Of a stretch of DNA of 64,000 nucleotides, positions 23,401 through 34,731 are shown piece by piece (positions within the stretch are counted from its first letter, which is position 1; the number at the start of each line of letters is the position of its first letter). This DNA comes from Theristus sp. LFF4_11 (Eukaryota > Nematoda > Chromadorea > Monhysterida > Xyalidae), in the NCBI GenBank assembly GCA_030248135.1, contig JASANC010004854.1, positions 1 through 64,000 on the forward strand. The letters run 5' to 3'. The translations under genes were made by a program, and so were the position numbers. The notes under the pieces are model-generated. The model was given only the letters and a program-made list of their open reading frames with translations. It made no database searches and had not been told where the DNA came from.

Positions 23401-25310
23401 CCGTGGTCAGCGGGGCGCCTCCACACGCGTGCACGTAGCCGGACGGCAGACACTGGCGTGTGCGCGCGTCGAAACGCAGGCCGCTCGGGCAGACGCCGAC
23501 GTGCAGCGTGCCGGCGACGCACGACGCGAAATACTGCGAGCACGCCGCCGTCGGATCGTTGTAGTGGCCGGAGCGACGGCCGGCGCAGTCGAACGAGAAA
23601 CCTGCGAAAACAAACAATCTCAAAACAGATAAATCTTCAATTTGCCAATCTAGTCGCAACTGCCGAGTCGGCCAATCAGCTCGATGCAGCCGATCAGCCA
23701 GCCATTTTGCAAATGCAAGAGCACAATTTGGTTTTACAGTCGTCGTACGTTGGTTTTACAGTTGTTGTCATTCAGTGTTGACGTGAACAGACCGAGCAAA
23801 AGCTAACAATAAACATTGTATCACCCACAGTTTCGCTGCTGAAGCATAAAAAAACAAGAAAAGCAATCAAACTCCATACGCGGCGTCGTGAAGACCGGCT
23901 CCGGCGTCGTCGACGTCGGTACGCGACCGCCGCACGCGGGCACGTAGATCGGATCCGTGCACTGATTCGTGACTTCGTCGAACGCAAGCACCGTGCCTCG
24001 GAGGCTTTCCGCGCACTGACGCGCGATCGCATGATGTTGCCCCTGAAGTCGACAACGGCTTTTTTTGGAATTTCTGCCGGGTGATTGGTCCCTCCTACCA
24101 GCCAATCAGCGTGCTAGATTCAACTGCCAGAATGCACAACAAATAGCAAACGGTGACTAAAACTGCTGTGTGGGAAAGTGTGCTTTGCATTCGGCCGGCA
24201 GTTTTCAAACACACAGGCACAACAGCCCAGCTGCCCCGTTTCATTGGTCGAGAAAGGACGCAAAAAGCTGCAAATGGGAGATGCGCTGATTGGCTGAGGG
24301 GGGCAACAAGTGAAGCGTTCTGAAGGAGCAAAACCCAACGTCGCCACGTGGATCTTCCCTCTGGCTGACACTATTATTAGTGCGAAAGCTTGCTGCAGTT
24401 GTAACAAACAACTATTGCAGATTTATTCAAACGTGTCCGGATTAAAATGACGTCATTTGCTTTAAAAACGCCCGTTTGTCAAAGTACAGGCACTAAAATT
24501 TCAGTTTGGTGTGACTGATTCGACATTCACCATTTGTATACGGGAATAAATCGGCTAAACGAAAAGTCTGGTTTGCTGTGTGAACGACCAGCGCATGTTT
24601 TGCGGCACGTGACGTCATTTCAGTTAGACACGTTTGAAAAAATAGGCCATACAAACAGTGGGACCATTTCAATCAAACGCTGTCATTCAGCTCGTTGTTC
24701 CAAATGCAAACAGACACAGATATAACACTGACTGACCTCTACACAACTGTAGTAGGTGGCCGAGCAAGTGTGTGCTGGGTTCGCGTAGTCGCCGGCGTTA
24801 CGCGACGAACAGAAGAACGCCCGTTGGTCGATGTCCGGATCGGGAAACTCGGCGCTGCGCGTTTCAGTGGAGCTGGACTCAGACTCGGAGTCATCGTCGA
24901 GTGATGCCGAATCGTCCTGGAGAACGCGAGAAAGGGGAAAACAACACAAACATTCAATGCAACAACACCTACTCGGTCATTCAAAATTAGAACGAAGCAA
25001 AAGAAGTCTTGGCTGCGGTTAGAGTTGTTTTCTGATTTACCCACCATCATGAATTTTCTGAATCCTAAAACAACTTGTAGCACACTTCACCACGGATCAA
25101 AATGCGCCTGCAAAACAAGAATAAACTTACATCGAATTCGAACGACGCCTCCGAGACGGAAGCCGATTCATCATCGACCGACGCACTGTCGCTGTAGTAG
25201 CTGTAGCTTTCATCCGAGCCACTAGACCCCGACTGAGCCCACGAAACTCTAACAGCCAAAAAGAAAACTGCGACGAGACACGCCAGCCGACGGCTTTCAA
25301 ACGTCGCCAT
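14447..25310 (-). CDS. Secreted protein with nine CBM14 chitin-binding domains (eggshell-proteoglycan-like), 14 exons, about 832 aa
   Basis: Exons 25310-25131, 24916-24737, 24042-23880, 23601-23365, 22938-22705, 22275-22146, 17843-17593, 17025-16810, 16370-16273, 16125-15915, 15732-15646, 15487-15266, 15012-14932, 14655-14447; all phases agree. A signal peptide (LACLVAVFFLAVRVSWA) is followed by an acidic Ser region with SG dipeptides (SGSSGSDESYSYYSD), suited to glycosaminoglycan attachment. Nine six-Cys peritrophin-A/CBM14 domains lie at about residues 94-160, 178-235, 255-310, 335-395, 400-450, 462-520, 535-590, 668-725 and 767-820, joined by Thr/Pro or Pro-rich linkers. Domains 6, 8 and 9 share GDSLWTFQC-type cores and look like recent duplicates. 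CBM14 binds chitin; the layout recalls nematode CPG/CBD-1 eggshell proteins and insect peritrophins, so an extracellular chitin-matrix role is likely. Intron 6 (22145-17844) is full of repeats. Confidence 0.85.
16597..16780. repeat. MITE family D copy (palindromic)
   Basis: GTGCACGGGAGCCATTTT at one end and CAGGCACCCGTGCAT at the other, with inverted blocks TTCCCGAAACGTAGCCAAAC and CGTTCCTGGTTAGGCG. A related element lies at 29038-29280. Located in intron 8 of the CBM14 gene. Confidence 0.65.
17080..17290. other. Extreme homopolymer tract in an intron
   Basis: Alternating long runs of C, A and then G (several over ten bases) in intron 7 of the CBM14 gene, with sharp edges. It is either expanded low-complexity DNA or unreliable consensus. 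Confidence 0.55.
18025..18992. mobile_element. 968-bp foldback element with about 140-bp terminal inverted repeats and an internal SINE
   Basis: Left arm TCTAAAAATGCGGGAGACGC through TATTTTTGCGCCG (18025-18165) is matched by its reverse complement at 18850-18992. TA flanks both ends (18023-18024 and 18993-18994), consistent with a TA target duplication. The interior contains a tRNA-like segment (see 18408-18536). A shorter diverged relative sits at 26583-26880. No transposase. It lies in the large intron of the CBM14 gene. Confidence 0.75.
18320..18536 (-). repeat. tRNA-derived SINE-like segment
   Basis: On the minus strand GGCCTGGTGGTAGTGCG resembles an A box and GGGGATCGAGCCCC a B box with a T-stem. 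Between them lies an imperfect anticodon-like hairpin (AGAC-loop-GTCT). After the head comes a body (GGCGTTCTGTACGCTT, GGGTTAGCCCTGGC) and a tail of repeated AAC triplets. The body and tail recur at 26710-26790. Not a functional tRNA: the anticodon stem is mismatched and the acceptor stem is poor. Confidence 0.6.
19110..21010. repeat. Tandem satellite array, 149-bp unit, about 13 copies
   Basis: The landmark CACGGCCGATTCGCCCGAAA recurs at near-constant 149-150 bp steps: about 19125 (degenerate), 19272, 19421, 19571, 19720, 19869, 20018, 20167, 20316, 20464, 20614, 20763 and 20912. Each unit also carries GTGATCAGCGCATTGAATTA and CTTGTTTTTCGTTTCTAGAC. Central units are nearly identical and edge units more diverged, as expected from unequal exchange. 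It lies in intron 6 of the CBM14 gene. Confidence 0.9.
21050..21500. repeat. Second, degenerate tandem repeat
   Basis: Blocks around GGAAACATTTTTGTT plus AAAATTGAAAGGGCG occur three times (about 21160-21215, 21255-21315 and 21430-21492), separated by lines such as CCAATTTTTACCC. Spacing is uneven, so this is an old, rearranged array next to the 149-bp satellite. Confidence 0.6.
21501..22145. other. Rest of intron 6 of the CBM14 gene
   Basis: No exon fits here. 21785-21835 contains a weak version of the GGCTTGGCTTAGG-type repeat seen at 47530 and 58900. Confidence 0.4.
24420..24645. repeat. MITE family A copy
   Basis: Complete copy with AAACGTGTCC and TGACGTCAT at both ends, in the intron between exons 2 and 3 of the CBM14 gene, upstream of exon 2's donor. 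Confidence 0.75.
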
Positions 25311-25439
25311 CGTGAAAACTATTTGCGACTTCTAGTGATTTGCGTCTTTTTTACTGGACTCCACTGTTGTTGTTTTACGGTTTTACCGTCTTTGCTGTTG
25401 TTGCCGAAAAGTGAAACAACACGCTTGCAACTATTGTGG

Positions 25440-25805
25440 ATTTATTGAAACGTGTCCGAACTAAAATGACGTCATTTGGTTTAAAAACGCCCGTTTGTCA
25501 AAGTACAGGCACTAACTTCAAGTAGCGAGAGAGTGGCGATTTACTGGACTGGAGAACAACCAAGATTACAGGAAAAAGAATCACATTACATGGGATATCA
25601 CGTATAATTATGCATAATTACAGCCAGATAATTACAATAATCGCCCATCATTAACTCTAATAAAATGTTAGTTTGGTGTGACTGATTCGACATTCACCAT
25701 TTGTTTACGGGAAGAAATCGGCTAAACGGAAAGTCTGCTTTGCAGTGAACGGCAGGCGCATGTTTGGCGGCGCATGACGTCATTTCATTTGGACACGTTT
25801 GAAAA
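25440..25805. repeat. MITE family A copy interrupted by a nested insertion
   Basis: The left part runs to about 25513 and the right part resumes near 25664 at AAATGTTAGTTTGG. The roughly 150 bp between them (ACTTCAAGTAGCGAG to CATTAACTCT) is absent from all other copies. It lies upstream of the CBM14 gene start. Confidence 0.7.
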
Positions 25806-26155
25806 AACAGGTCATACAAAAAACACTGACAAAAAACGATGTTCATCCTTCCTACTTCCAAAGAATATTTATGCAAAATATAAAAATAGACGACCTTTGG
25901 AGCAATAATAAAAAACAGTAGCTTAGTTCAACACCAATCTAGAGAAAGTGGTTTGTAGTTTTACAATAATGAGAGTGGAGCGGTTTGTAGAGAAATGAGT
26001 TTAGTTTTCGGATCCGTTTGGTTTGAATTTGCCGCAATGGCGAAAATTTTCATGTCCTTATTTCACCGTTCTTGTGCTTTTTAATGTTCTTATCCAAACT
26101 TCAGTTTTCGTTGCAACCGTACATTTTTTTATTGAATTTGAATGAGCCGTTGTCC

Positions 26156-26695
26156 ATGTTGTCAGTTGTCCAACAACGATACCCACCACCTGTCGGTGTG
26201 AACGTGACAAAACGTTTCTCGGATACCGGCAGCGAAATGCTCGCAGTCAAAAAGTCGAAAAGTAGAAAATTGGACAAAAAAATTCAAATTTTTCGCCAAA
26301 ATGGGCCGATTCTGATAGTTCAACGACGGTTCAAGCTCAGTCGCCGTCACCAACGCCGTCGAACGGTCTGATCACTCGAAGCAGTGCGTCGATTCAAAAC
26401 TTTGACGATTTGTTCTACGATAATTATCATTTCGCAAAAAGCCACAACAAAAACAGAAAAGAACGGATGAAGCCAAACAAACCGCAGCACAACACCAACA
26501 AAATCAACCAGAACAAAGACGACATTATTCGTAACAAAGTAACAACCATTTTTAACGACTTTTTCAGCCAAACAAACGCGGCGCAAAAATATAACTCTTA
26601 TGTACAAAATGGTCAGCCGTCAAGTAAACCAACTTGGCAACTTTTTTCAGAGTCAAGGAGCGCGCCAAATTTGAAAATGACAAAGAAAATTTGAA
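26156..26695 (+). CDS. Doubtful gene or remnant upstream of GCNA
   Basis: An open frame from ATG 26156 reads VQQRYPPPVGVNVTKRF and SDTGSEMLAVKKSKS. Switching to another frame through a possible short intron (donor near 26253, acceptor GATAG near 26319) gives a Ser/Pro and Asn/Lys-rich stretch (QSPSPTPSNGLITRSSASIQ, FDDLFYDNYHFAK) to a stop at 26695. The last 110 bp overlap the element at 26583, so the end would be transposon-derived. No domain recognised. Confidence 0.25.
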
Positions 26696-26880
26696 AAGCA
26701 CCCCACTCGGCGGCGTTCTGTACGCTTTTCTGAGTTAGCCCTGACAAAAAACATCGCCTAAAATACCCAACAACAACAAAAGAGACATCATAACAGTTGT
26801 CAAGCCAAGTTTCTCTCTCACTGCTGAGACAAATCCATATTCTGCCTCTTATATGCGTCTTCCGCATTTTTAGAATCACA
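26583..26880. repeat. Diverged short relative of the foldback element at 18025
   Basis: Starts GCGCAAAAATATAACTCTTA, contains the SINE body (GGCGTTCTGTACGCTTTT) and AAC-type tail, and ends GTCTTCCGCATTTTTAGA. The left outer arm is missing. Confidence 0.6.
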
Positions 26881-26995
26881 CGTCAATCTGATCTTTCAAA
26901 AAACTCATTCTCATATCAAAAAAATCAAATCAAATGTTATTTTGTGACTTTCCTGCACAGACACAAAAGTTCAGTTTTACAAGTGAGTGAACACA

Positions 26996-29900
26996 ATGGA
27001 AACCTCGCCGTCGTCAGCAGCAGACTCAAACGCGGACGCAAACGCCAGTCGCTCTTGGCTGTTTGACGATTCTGTTTGTTCATCCGCTTCGATTTTCGAG
27101 CGAAAAACAAACGGAGGAAATGCAGGAACTCGTGAATCGTTGCCGTTCAAAAAAAGCGATGACGACGACGAGGAGACCACCGACTGCATTGTACCGTTGA
27201 CCGCAGTGGCGACGGCGCGTGTTCACACCGACGAACTGCGATCGCAATCACACAGCTCGCTGAGCAGCAGCAGCGATTTTGGGAGCCCGCCGAAAACCGT
27301 TGTGCGACGAAGACGACCGTTTCTTGCGGTTTGTCGTTTTTTTGTTAAGTCCAACAACCCCCACGGTACTGTTAAAGAGTCACTGTCCCGCGAAACTGGC
27401 GTGTACAGTCTTTTTTTGTACAAACGTTGCAGTAAGTTTTGTCTAAGTCTGCTGAGATTTCATTTGTAGGTTTTTTGAGAGTTTACAATTTGAGGTTTTG
27501 AAACGCACATTATCATACCCATGCGACAGTAAGGGCTAAAAAGCCAGGATGCATTTGATTTCCAGGTGAATAATCAGGGAAACTCCGCCGCGAGTCCGAC
27601 GCGTTCCGCCGTGGTGAGTGCTCCGCAGTCGAACAGCGTCGAATTCGATGAGACGGAAAAGCGGCGCCAGCAACAACAAAACGACGTCAGCAACTCGTCA
27701 GCTAGCGGCGGCGACTCAGCCTTTGAGAATTTTCTGCTCCAGCTGCGTACTCCGAATCGCAAAGCACCAAACTCGCCGATCGAACGGCGAAACCTGTGAG
27801 CGCGCTTCAAGTTTCCTTTTTGGCGACAAGACAACTACGTGCACCGTTTTTGAGTAGCAATTTTATTGGGAAACATCAATCACCCTGCACGGTTGATCGG
27901 CGGCACAGTTGCACAGCATTTTCACGCTGAAGTTTTCACATTTCGTCTACCTTTAATGAAACGGACTGGACATTGAACAAGCAGGTAATGTATACCAAAT
28001 TGGCTGTATCGCGGTTGACGAATATCGCGCTACTCAAACCGAGCATGAGTCTCTCATTGATGTTGATATATTTCTCTCACTGTCAACGACCTTTTGTTCA
28101 GCTCGAGTTTCATTGTGTCTGATTCGGAGCTCACCGGTCGCAGTGGGAACGACGACGACGATGATGATCAACGCCGCAACGTTGGTGGTCGCTATTCGCC
28201 GACGTTGCATCGGCGCGTCGAAGCGCTCACGCAGCGGCTGCAGTCGGAGAAACTAACGAAGTTTGTGTGTGTTTGTTGGTGTTGCGCGAAACCGCCTTAT
28301 TCCGCAATATGTTTTTGGTTCTGCGACTCGAAACGCGCATGCAGATGTCGAAAGATATAGTAGTTTCATGTTTGAGGCGGCAATTCGAAATTGTCTGAGT
28401 TATCAGTCGAAACTCAAGAGACTCGGGGGCCATTTCACTGATTTTAAATTTCCGTGTCGCGCGTGAACTTGCTTTTCCAACCTTTCGCATTGAGTCGCAC
28501 TCGCACAACCATAAACGATAATTGTGGACACCCCACAACGATCGCGTTACCGTCCAACCGTCGTTTTATTGTCTGAGGAGAGCGACGTTGTGAGTTGAAA
28601 AAAATTCACGTTGACAAACATTTTTTGCATCTGTTTCATGATTGCACAGGCAAGCAGAAGAGCTGATGAACGCATACGACATCGATGAGTTGGTGGACGT
28701 GCTTGATGACGAGGCTGAAGAAGACCTGGAAGCGCAGGACGATTGGCTCACTGACGATGACGACGACGATCGTAATGCGAGCGATCGGGCGATGCTGTTC
28801 GACAGTTTTGCTGAGCTCAAAATCGAGGTACACCGGCTCAAGGCCGTGTTTGCTGCAAAGCTGCACAATTTAGCCTGCAAAGCAACCCTTCGTGATCGTG
28901 GCCAGCGCAGGTCGCTTGGCAATAGTACTGAAGAAAATTGAAACGTTGCATCGGAGTTATTCTGCTAATCTTCCTGGATTCATGATGGATAGGGATTGGG
29001 AAACGTGTGCGTGCAGCAAGATTGAGTCTTTGTCAGAGGTGCAAGAGAGCCATTTTCATACCTGTTACTGGTAGAGTGGTAGGTAGCCAAACCGGTCAAA
29101 GAGGGGTTACCTGATTGGCGAAATTGCTGAATGTATAAAAATAGATGATTTCTACGACTGGCCGCTCAACGTTTGGGGTAACCTGGTAGATGATGCCTGT
29201 TGCAATGCCTGTTCCGAACGGCCCACATGCCTGTTCCTGGATAGGCCTCGGAACAGGCATACCAGGCTCCCGTGCATGGCTGCTTTGTAGAAACAGCGTC
29301 TGTAGAGCCATAGTTTGACAATCAAGATTGCGTTTCGTGTTTTTCTTTAATGAGCAACGTCGGTGTATTTTTCAAACACTGGATCATCGAAAATGGCCAC
29401 AGAAAAGTTTTGGTAAAATTGTTATTTTTTTGTTGCAGGATGGTGATGTGTCCCCGTCAGCAGCGCCGTTTCGTTCGACTAAGCGGCCTCCGCCGCCGCC
29501 GCTGCACCGTCCGGCAATCGGCCAGAGGCGACCGAAATTTGATGACAACAATCATCAGAGTCGCTACGTTTCGTTCAGCAACACTGGCATCGGTGGTGGT
29601 GATGTTGGTGGTGGTGGTGCGGCAAACAAAGAGAATCGCCCACCGTGGCCAGAAGCAACGGAGCGAGAAAAACCGAACTTAGTTGACAGCAAACGAGCAA
29701 CAGCAGCAACAGTGAAACGCTTGAACGTACCGACGATCGTGATACACAACAACGATGGCTCCATGACGAACACACCGCCCGTCAAAAGTTTGTTTGTCGC
29801 AGTGTTTTTTTATCTATAAAAGTAAATAATTTGATGACATTCAAGCTGAGCCCCCAAAAAGCCGAGTTGTCTCACCAAGCATCATGTTGTTCAAAATTTC

Positions 29901-32900
29901 TCGCTGGAAGTTTCAGTTAATCTAATCATAAAGACTGAAAACCATGCTGTGGGTGTATGAGTTTGGATGTATGTGGACCTGCGTCACCGAAACCAAAGCA
30001 TAGAGCACTTTTGCTCAGTTTGTCCGTGTTGATTGTTTTCAAGGTGGTTCTGGTGGTCGTGGTGGCAAAATGCGCACCGTTGCACGGGCGCTCTCGCGTT
30101 CACCACACGCAACAGCAGCAGCGTCCGTTGCCGGGCCCGATGAAAACAGCCGCGATTCGACACAGGAGAAACGTAATTTCGGTGAGCGTGTCGTTTTTTT
30201 GGTTATGGTTTCGATCATTCGCCATATTCGCGTTGAAATTCGACACACAACATTCGAGCAAACAGGGTCGTGGATAGGGTTAGGGAAAAAAAAATCCGGA
30301 TTTTTTTTTAATTAAAAAAAAAAATTTTTTTAATTTTTTTTTACAAGTTAGGTTTGTTCGAAGCGTCTCGTCGAGCTGAGTTCATCTAGACTATTTTCAG
30401 AACGATCCGGAAAACTATAAGAGCGAAAATCGTGTTTTATTGAAATTATGTCCATTTCATAGAGGGAAAGTTGCATTTTCAACAGTAAAACAGGACAATT
30501 TTCGACGTGTACTTGAATATTGAACCGTTCTTAGTTGTTCCTCTTTAGAAAATTACCAAAATTTGACTGTGTTCAAAAATTCCTGTTTGCTGTAGCTAAG
30601 TCGGCAACCCCTGTCGACCCGGTCGCCCCCCCCCCCAAGACACTTACTTTCAGGTTCAACCAGCTATGCTATCTGCCACATGGCGAGAGCCCACTCTTCA
30701 AATCATCGTATCGAAAACACGTACCATGATTTCGCGATCACGTTGCGGGCAACTGACAGACGCAAGTTTAACACGTTAGTTTAGCTCAGCACGCAAGTTT
30801 TAACATTTGGCCATGTTATCGGGTATCTGAAAAACGGTCGTGTGATGTGGTATTAACCAACATCCCCGCTCCAATTGTTTAACAATATATCGCACAACTC
30901 CATTGTAGACCTATAACATACGCCAATCAACAAAATATCATGTTCATCTCATGGCCTACCGACTGAAAAAACATGTTCTAAGTTGCAAGAAAACGATTTC
31001 TGAAACGATATTTCAATTCAGTTAAGTCATTTCAACGCTAAAAATTGACTCTAGAAGTCATCCAAATCGAAAAACATGGAGTACGTCGGTCAAAATGACC
31101 AAATAATGACATGTACCTAAGCACACAAAGAAGTTGGGAAGAAAATTTGGTTTGAACTTTCAAAAAATTATGCCATAAATCAAATTTTCAGAGCAAAGTA
31201 GAAGAAAAATTTTTCAAATTTTTTTTTAAGTTTGAAAAAAAAATCCAAATTTAAAAAAAAAACGAAAAAAAAATAAAAATTTTTTTTTCAAAGCCCCTAA
31301 CCCTAGTCGTGGATCGTCAAAGAAAACTGTTGGAAGACGAGAATGTTATCGCATCAGCTTATGGTGTGCTGATAAAAAACGCTTGGAGTACAGTTTGTGA
31401 CGTGAAGCAGAAGAGACGCACTGCGGTTGAAATTGCAATCCGAATCATGCAATTCGATATTTTGACATGTCATTTAGCTCAGAGCGAAACGGTTGTTTGA
31501 TCGCATACCGCTATTATGTTACTGTGAGATGTCTCTATGCGATGTATGTCAAAACATTCGTGAATGCAGCTGCATTCTCCAGGCTCCGCAGCTGAGCAGA
31601 CGTTTCTGAAGTCGTTGAACACATCAGCAGCATCAACGTCGTTTTGTTCGTCAAAGCGTCGTCGCCCAGCCAGTGAACTGTTGCCAGTAAAGACGAAACG
31701 CTCCGCGCACCATCACACCAATTTGTACACTGGCAAAAACTTCCAGAAAAACAAAACGGCATTGGTCAATCGATTGTTCGCCATTTACAACGAGCATGTC
31801 TTTGAGAACAAGGTGAATACAGTGTGAATATTTAAGCAGCCATAATAAACATGTTTTCATGCTGTTTTCGCTTTTTAACTCTGTTAATTTTTTGTTTTAA
31901 TCTGAGCGGTGTGTTGTTTTGGCACAGTAGTAGTATTTCAAGTGGGAGACCTGAAAATTGATTCATTCAGTCATTTCAAATCTGAATTCACTCAATATGC
32001 ACACGGTTCTCTGTCCAGATTCCACACGAGACGCCGTTCGTTTGGAACGTCCGTCTGCGCAAAACCGCCGGTCGGTGCGTCTATCGACGTCAGATGGGCG
32101 AACGGGTGGTGCGCATTGAGCTGTCGACAAAAGTGTGCGACTCCGCTGGTCTGTCGTCGTCGCTTGTTTCGGCTTTTCTTTCGAAAACGGTTATTTTATC
32201 TGTTCATTGTCTGGACCGACAAAGAAAGAGGTTTTTTCCAGCAGTAGCACTAGAGATGTAACGGTCAAAAAAATATTTTTTTATTTTTTTTAAAGTAAAA
32301 AAATTAATTTTTTTTATTAAAAATTTTTGAAATTTTTTCTTTAATGTGCCCTGAAAATGCCGTTTTTGGCATAATTTTTCGAAAGTTCAACAAAAATTTT
32401 CTTTGACTTTACCTTGTCACTTAGTCTTCAACGCTGCAGGTGGTATTCTGGATCGATTTATCGACTGTTTTCAGCCTTGCTGAGTGATGATCGACTCGCG
32501 CATTGAAGTACTTGAGCGTCACAAAGGCTAGTTCAACAAATTCCGATGCCGCTAAGGTGAGATAGAAGCAGAGAACTCACATTTATGCATCGTTTTTCAG
32601 GATCTCGAAAGGCCGAAATTGCACTGTCTGCCACTGCAAGCGTAACTTCGTTGGTTGCTCGTTGCTGTTTCGCCTCGTGTCGTCAGCATGATCACACCGG
32701 TTTGTTGTTGAACTTGTTTCCGTGTTATTTGAGGTGAATTGAGAGGCAAAACACCAGACGTGATGTCGGCGGTGGGAAAATGGGGTCGCCGAAACCAAGT
32801 CTGAAATTTTCACCCTCCTCCCATATGAGTGGGGGTCATATGGTAAGTCGGTGGCTCCTCAGATGGTGATACCGTATTCGGACTCCCTGAAAAATTCTGA

Positions 32901-34591
32901 ACAACTTTGATTTAAAAAAAATTTAAATTTTTTTTTTAAAGAAAAAAATAGGATTTTTTTTGACATCTCTAAGTAGCACCACTATTCAGTGGACGATTGA
33001 CGTGCATGTAAGCGTTTAACTACACTATTGTATGTTTGTTTAAACCTGTCATTAAGAACATTTGCGAAAAATGGAGAGTTGCCAGAAAGCATATTCGCCC
33101 ATAAATGCCGACTGTTTTGATTTCAATGAAATCCAGTACATTCGTTTTTCTTCCTGCTGTAATTGATAGTTTTGCATTCTGCGTTAAAGGTGCCACGTTT
33201 AACCAAACAGTGACCGTGTAGTAGTTTACAGTAGTTTCCGACTTTGCTGAATATTCGTCATATCAATTGATTATCTGGTTCGAACATCGCAGACCGCGTT
33301 CGCGACACGCTGATTCACGAGCTGTGCCACGCAGCCGTCTGGATTGTCAACGGCGAAAACGGAGGCCACGGACCCATTTGGAAACGATGGTTGTGCTGCG
33401 CGCATTTATTATTATCGTTATCTTTTATTTTGGTGCGGAGACTCAATGCGCGCACTGATAGATAGGTAAACAGTCTCATGCATGCCAGCATGCGTGACGA
33501 ATTCAAAAATTCAAAAAGTGATCCGCGTCCCCGAAATACGGCTGGGTCACTGGCGATTTTGAATTGTCACAGAAATATTGAAACTGGTCCGCAAACGCAT
33601 TCGAGTCACAGAAAAAAATTGATAATAACAACATTATTATTATTCCAGCGTTTTGATGTGACATTTCAATCTTTTGAATGGATCTGCTTGTTTTTGGTGT
33701 TAATCAGCCAGAATAGGAACATGTACCATATTCGTCCAACGATAGGGCGCAACTGGCACACCGCAAATACCCGGAGTTGCCGGTGGTTGAGCGCTGTCAT
33801 TCGTACGCCATCCGTGCCAAGTACATCTATCGATGCACCACTTGCGGACAGCGGTCAGTGCAGATTCGTGCTTTTTTAATATAGGTTTACTTTTTGTTTT
33901 TAGCGACTGTTCAGCTTTCTTTTTGGAAGTTTTGACAATGAAATGCAAAAACTAAAGTGGCCTCGCTGTCTGCTCATTGTCCGCCTTGTTCTTTCAATTC
34001 TGCCGTTGAAGGCGCGTTTAGCAATTAGTTTTTTGTGCGTACGCACGGACACGACACGTAAAAAAGGGCCACGCGATTTAGAAATCGTGTCGTATGTGCT
34101 ATCTTAATGCATTACGGACACGATTTGTTTGCGCACGGGATTTAGAACGACGTTTGTGCGTACGGACGAAAAACTAAATGGTGTTTCCGCCTTGACTGCA
34201 ACAGTTTTTCAATTACAAAACAACGACACTAATTCATGAAGCAGTGCTTAGTGACGCGTAGCAATTGCTGCGCGTCATTAAATACTGATTCATGAATGCG
34301 TTCTGCAGCATCAAACGTCACTCAAAGTCGCTCGACTTGACGCGCAAGGTGTGCGGCGTCTGCCGAGGCCGTTTCGAGTTGCTCGTCAACGGAGCAGCAG
34401 TCAGCAATGGTGCCAGCAACGTCGCTGCCATTGGGGAACCGAGAAACGCCGCTGCGAAACCACGGCCGAAGTTCGCGACGTTCGTGAAGGAGCATTATCA
34501 AAGCGTGAAACAGGCGTTGCCAGTCGCGGCGAACAGTCACAAGCACGTCATGGCCGAACTAAGTGAACGCTTCAGAGCTCAAAAGCAGTAG
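26996..34591 (+). CDS. GCNA: GCNA/ACRC: acidic SprT-like protease, 11 exons, about 744 aa
   Basis: Exons 26996-27328, 27566-27795, 28102-28260, 28650-28827, 29439-29787, 30044-30181, 31583-31812, 32019-32148, 33293-33389, 33746-33853, 34309-34591; phases all agree. Residues 1 to about 460 are disordered and rich in Ser and Asp (DDDDEETTD, DDWLTDDDDDD, NKENRPPWP). The C-terminal part is a SprT domain: NRLFAIYNEHVF, WNVRLRKTAGRC, IELSTKVCDSADRVRDTLIH, the zinc-protease motif HELCH near residue 590, GHGPIWKRWAQLAHRKYPE, then a four-Cys zinc ribbon (CTTCGQR...CGVCRGRFELL). GCNA proteins act in germ cells on DNA-protein crosslinks to protect genome stability (family knowledge). The HExxH-type residues are intact, so it should be active. 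The first ATG of the long acidic exon was taken as start. Introns 3, 4, 6, 8 and 9 contain transposons. Confidence 0.9.
28325..28500. repeat. MITE family C copy
   Basis: Diverged copy in GCNA intron 3; ends TTTTGGTTCTGCGACTCG and CGCATTGAGTCGCAC. Confidence 0.55.
29038..29280. repeat. MITE family D copy
   Basis: In GCNA intron 4. Shares GAGAGCCATTTTCATACCTG, GTAGCCAAACCGGTCAAAG and the inverted end CCAGGCTCCCGTGCAT with the element at 16597. Confidence 0.65.
30275..31305. mobile_element. hAT-like non-autonomous element, copy 1
   Basis: 1031 bp in GCNA intron 6. Terminal inverted repeats TAGGGTTAGGG...CCCTAACCCTA, with an 8-bp target duplication GTCGTGGA at 30267-30274 and 31306-31313. Eight-bp duplications with TAGGG-type ends are typical of the hAT superfamily. 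No transposase ORF; poly-A/T tracts lie inside both ends. Near-identical copy at 48266-49280. Confidence 0.8.
32251..32971. mobile_element. Second hAT-like element (different family)
   Basis: 721 bp in GCNA intron 8. The ends are inverted TAGAGATGT...ACATCTCTA, flanked by the perfect 8-bp duplication AGTAGCAC at 32243-32250 and 32972-32979. No coding capacity seen. Confidence 0.75.
33410..33616. repeat. MITE family C copy
   Basis: In GCNA intron 9: TTATCTTTTATTTTGGTG, GACTCAATGCGCGC and the distal GCATTCGAGTCACAG. Confidence 0.65.
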
Positions 34592-34731
34592 CTCAGGTTT
34601 TCAGTTGACCTTCACATAGGTGTCTTGATTTTTTGCCAAATTCTTGTTGTCTTGTCTGCCGGGTTGTGTCTTGAATTTGCGATGTTTTTTTGGTTTGCTC
34701 GCCGTTTTTCCTTGTTCTTGTTGCCGTGGTC

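Noticed and set aside
31309..31500. Extra GCNA exon right of the hAT-like element
   Set aside because: The frame begins at a GTG in the target duplication, has no acceptor in phase, and the neighbouring exons already join in phase without it.
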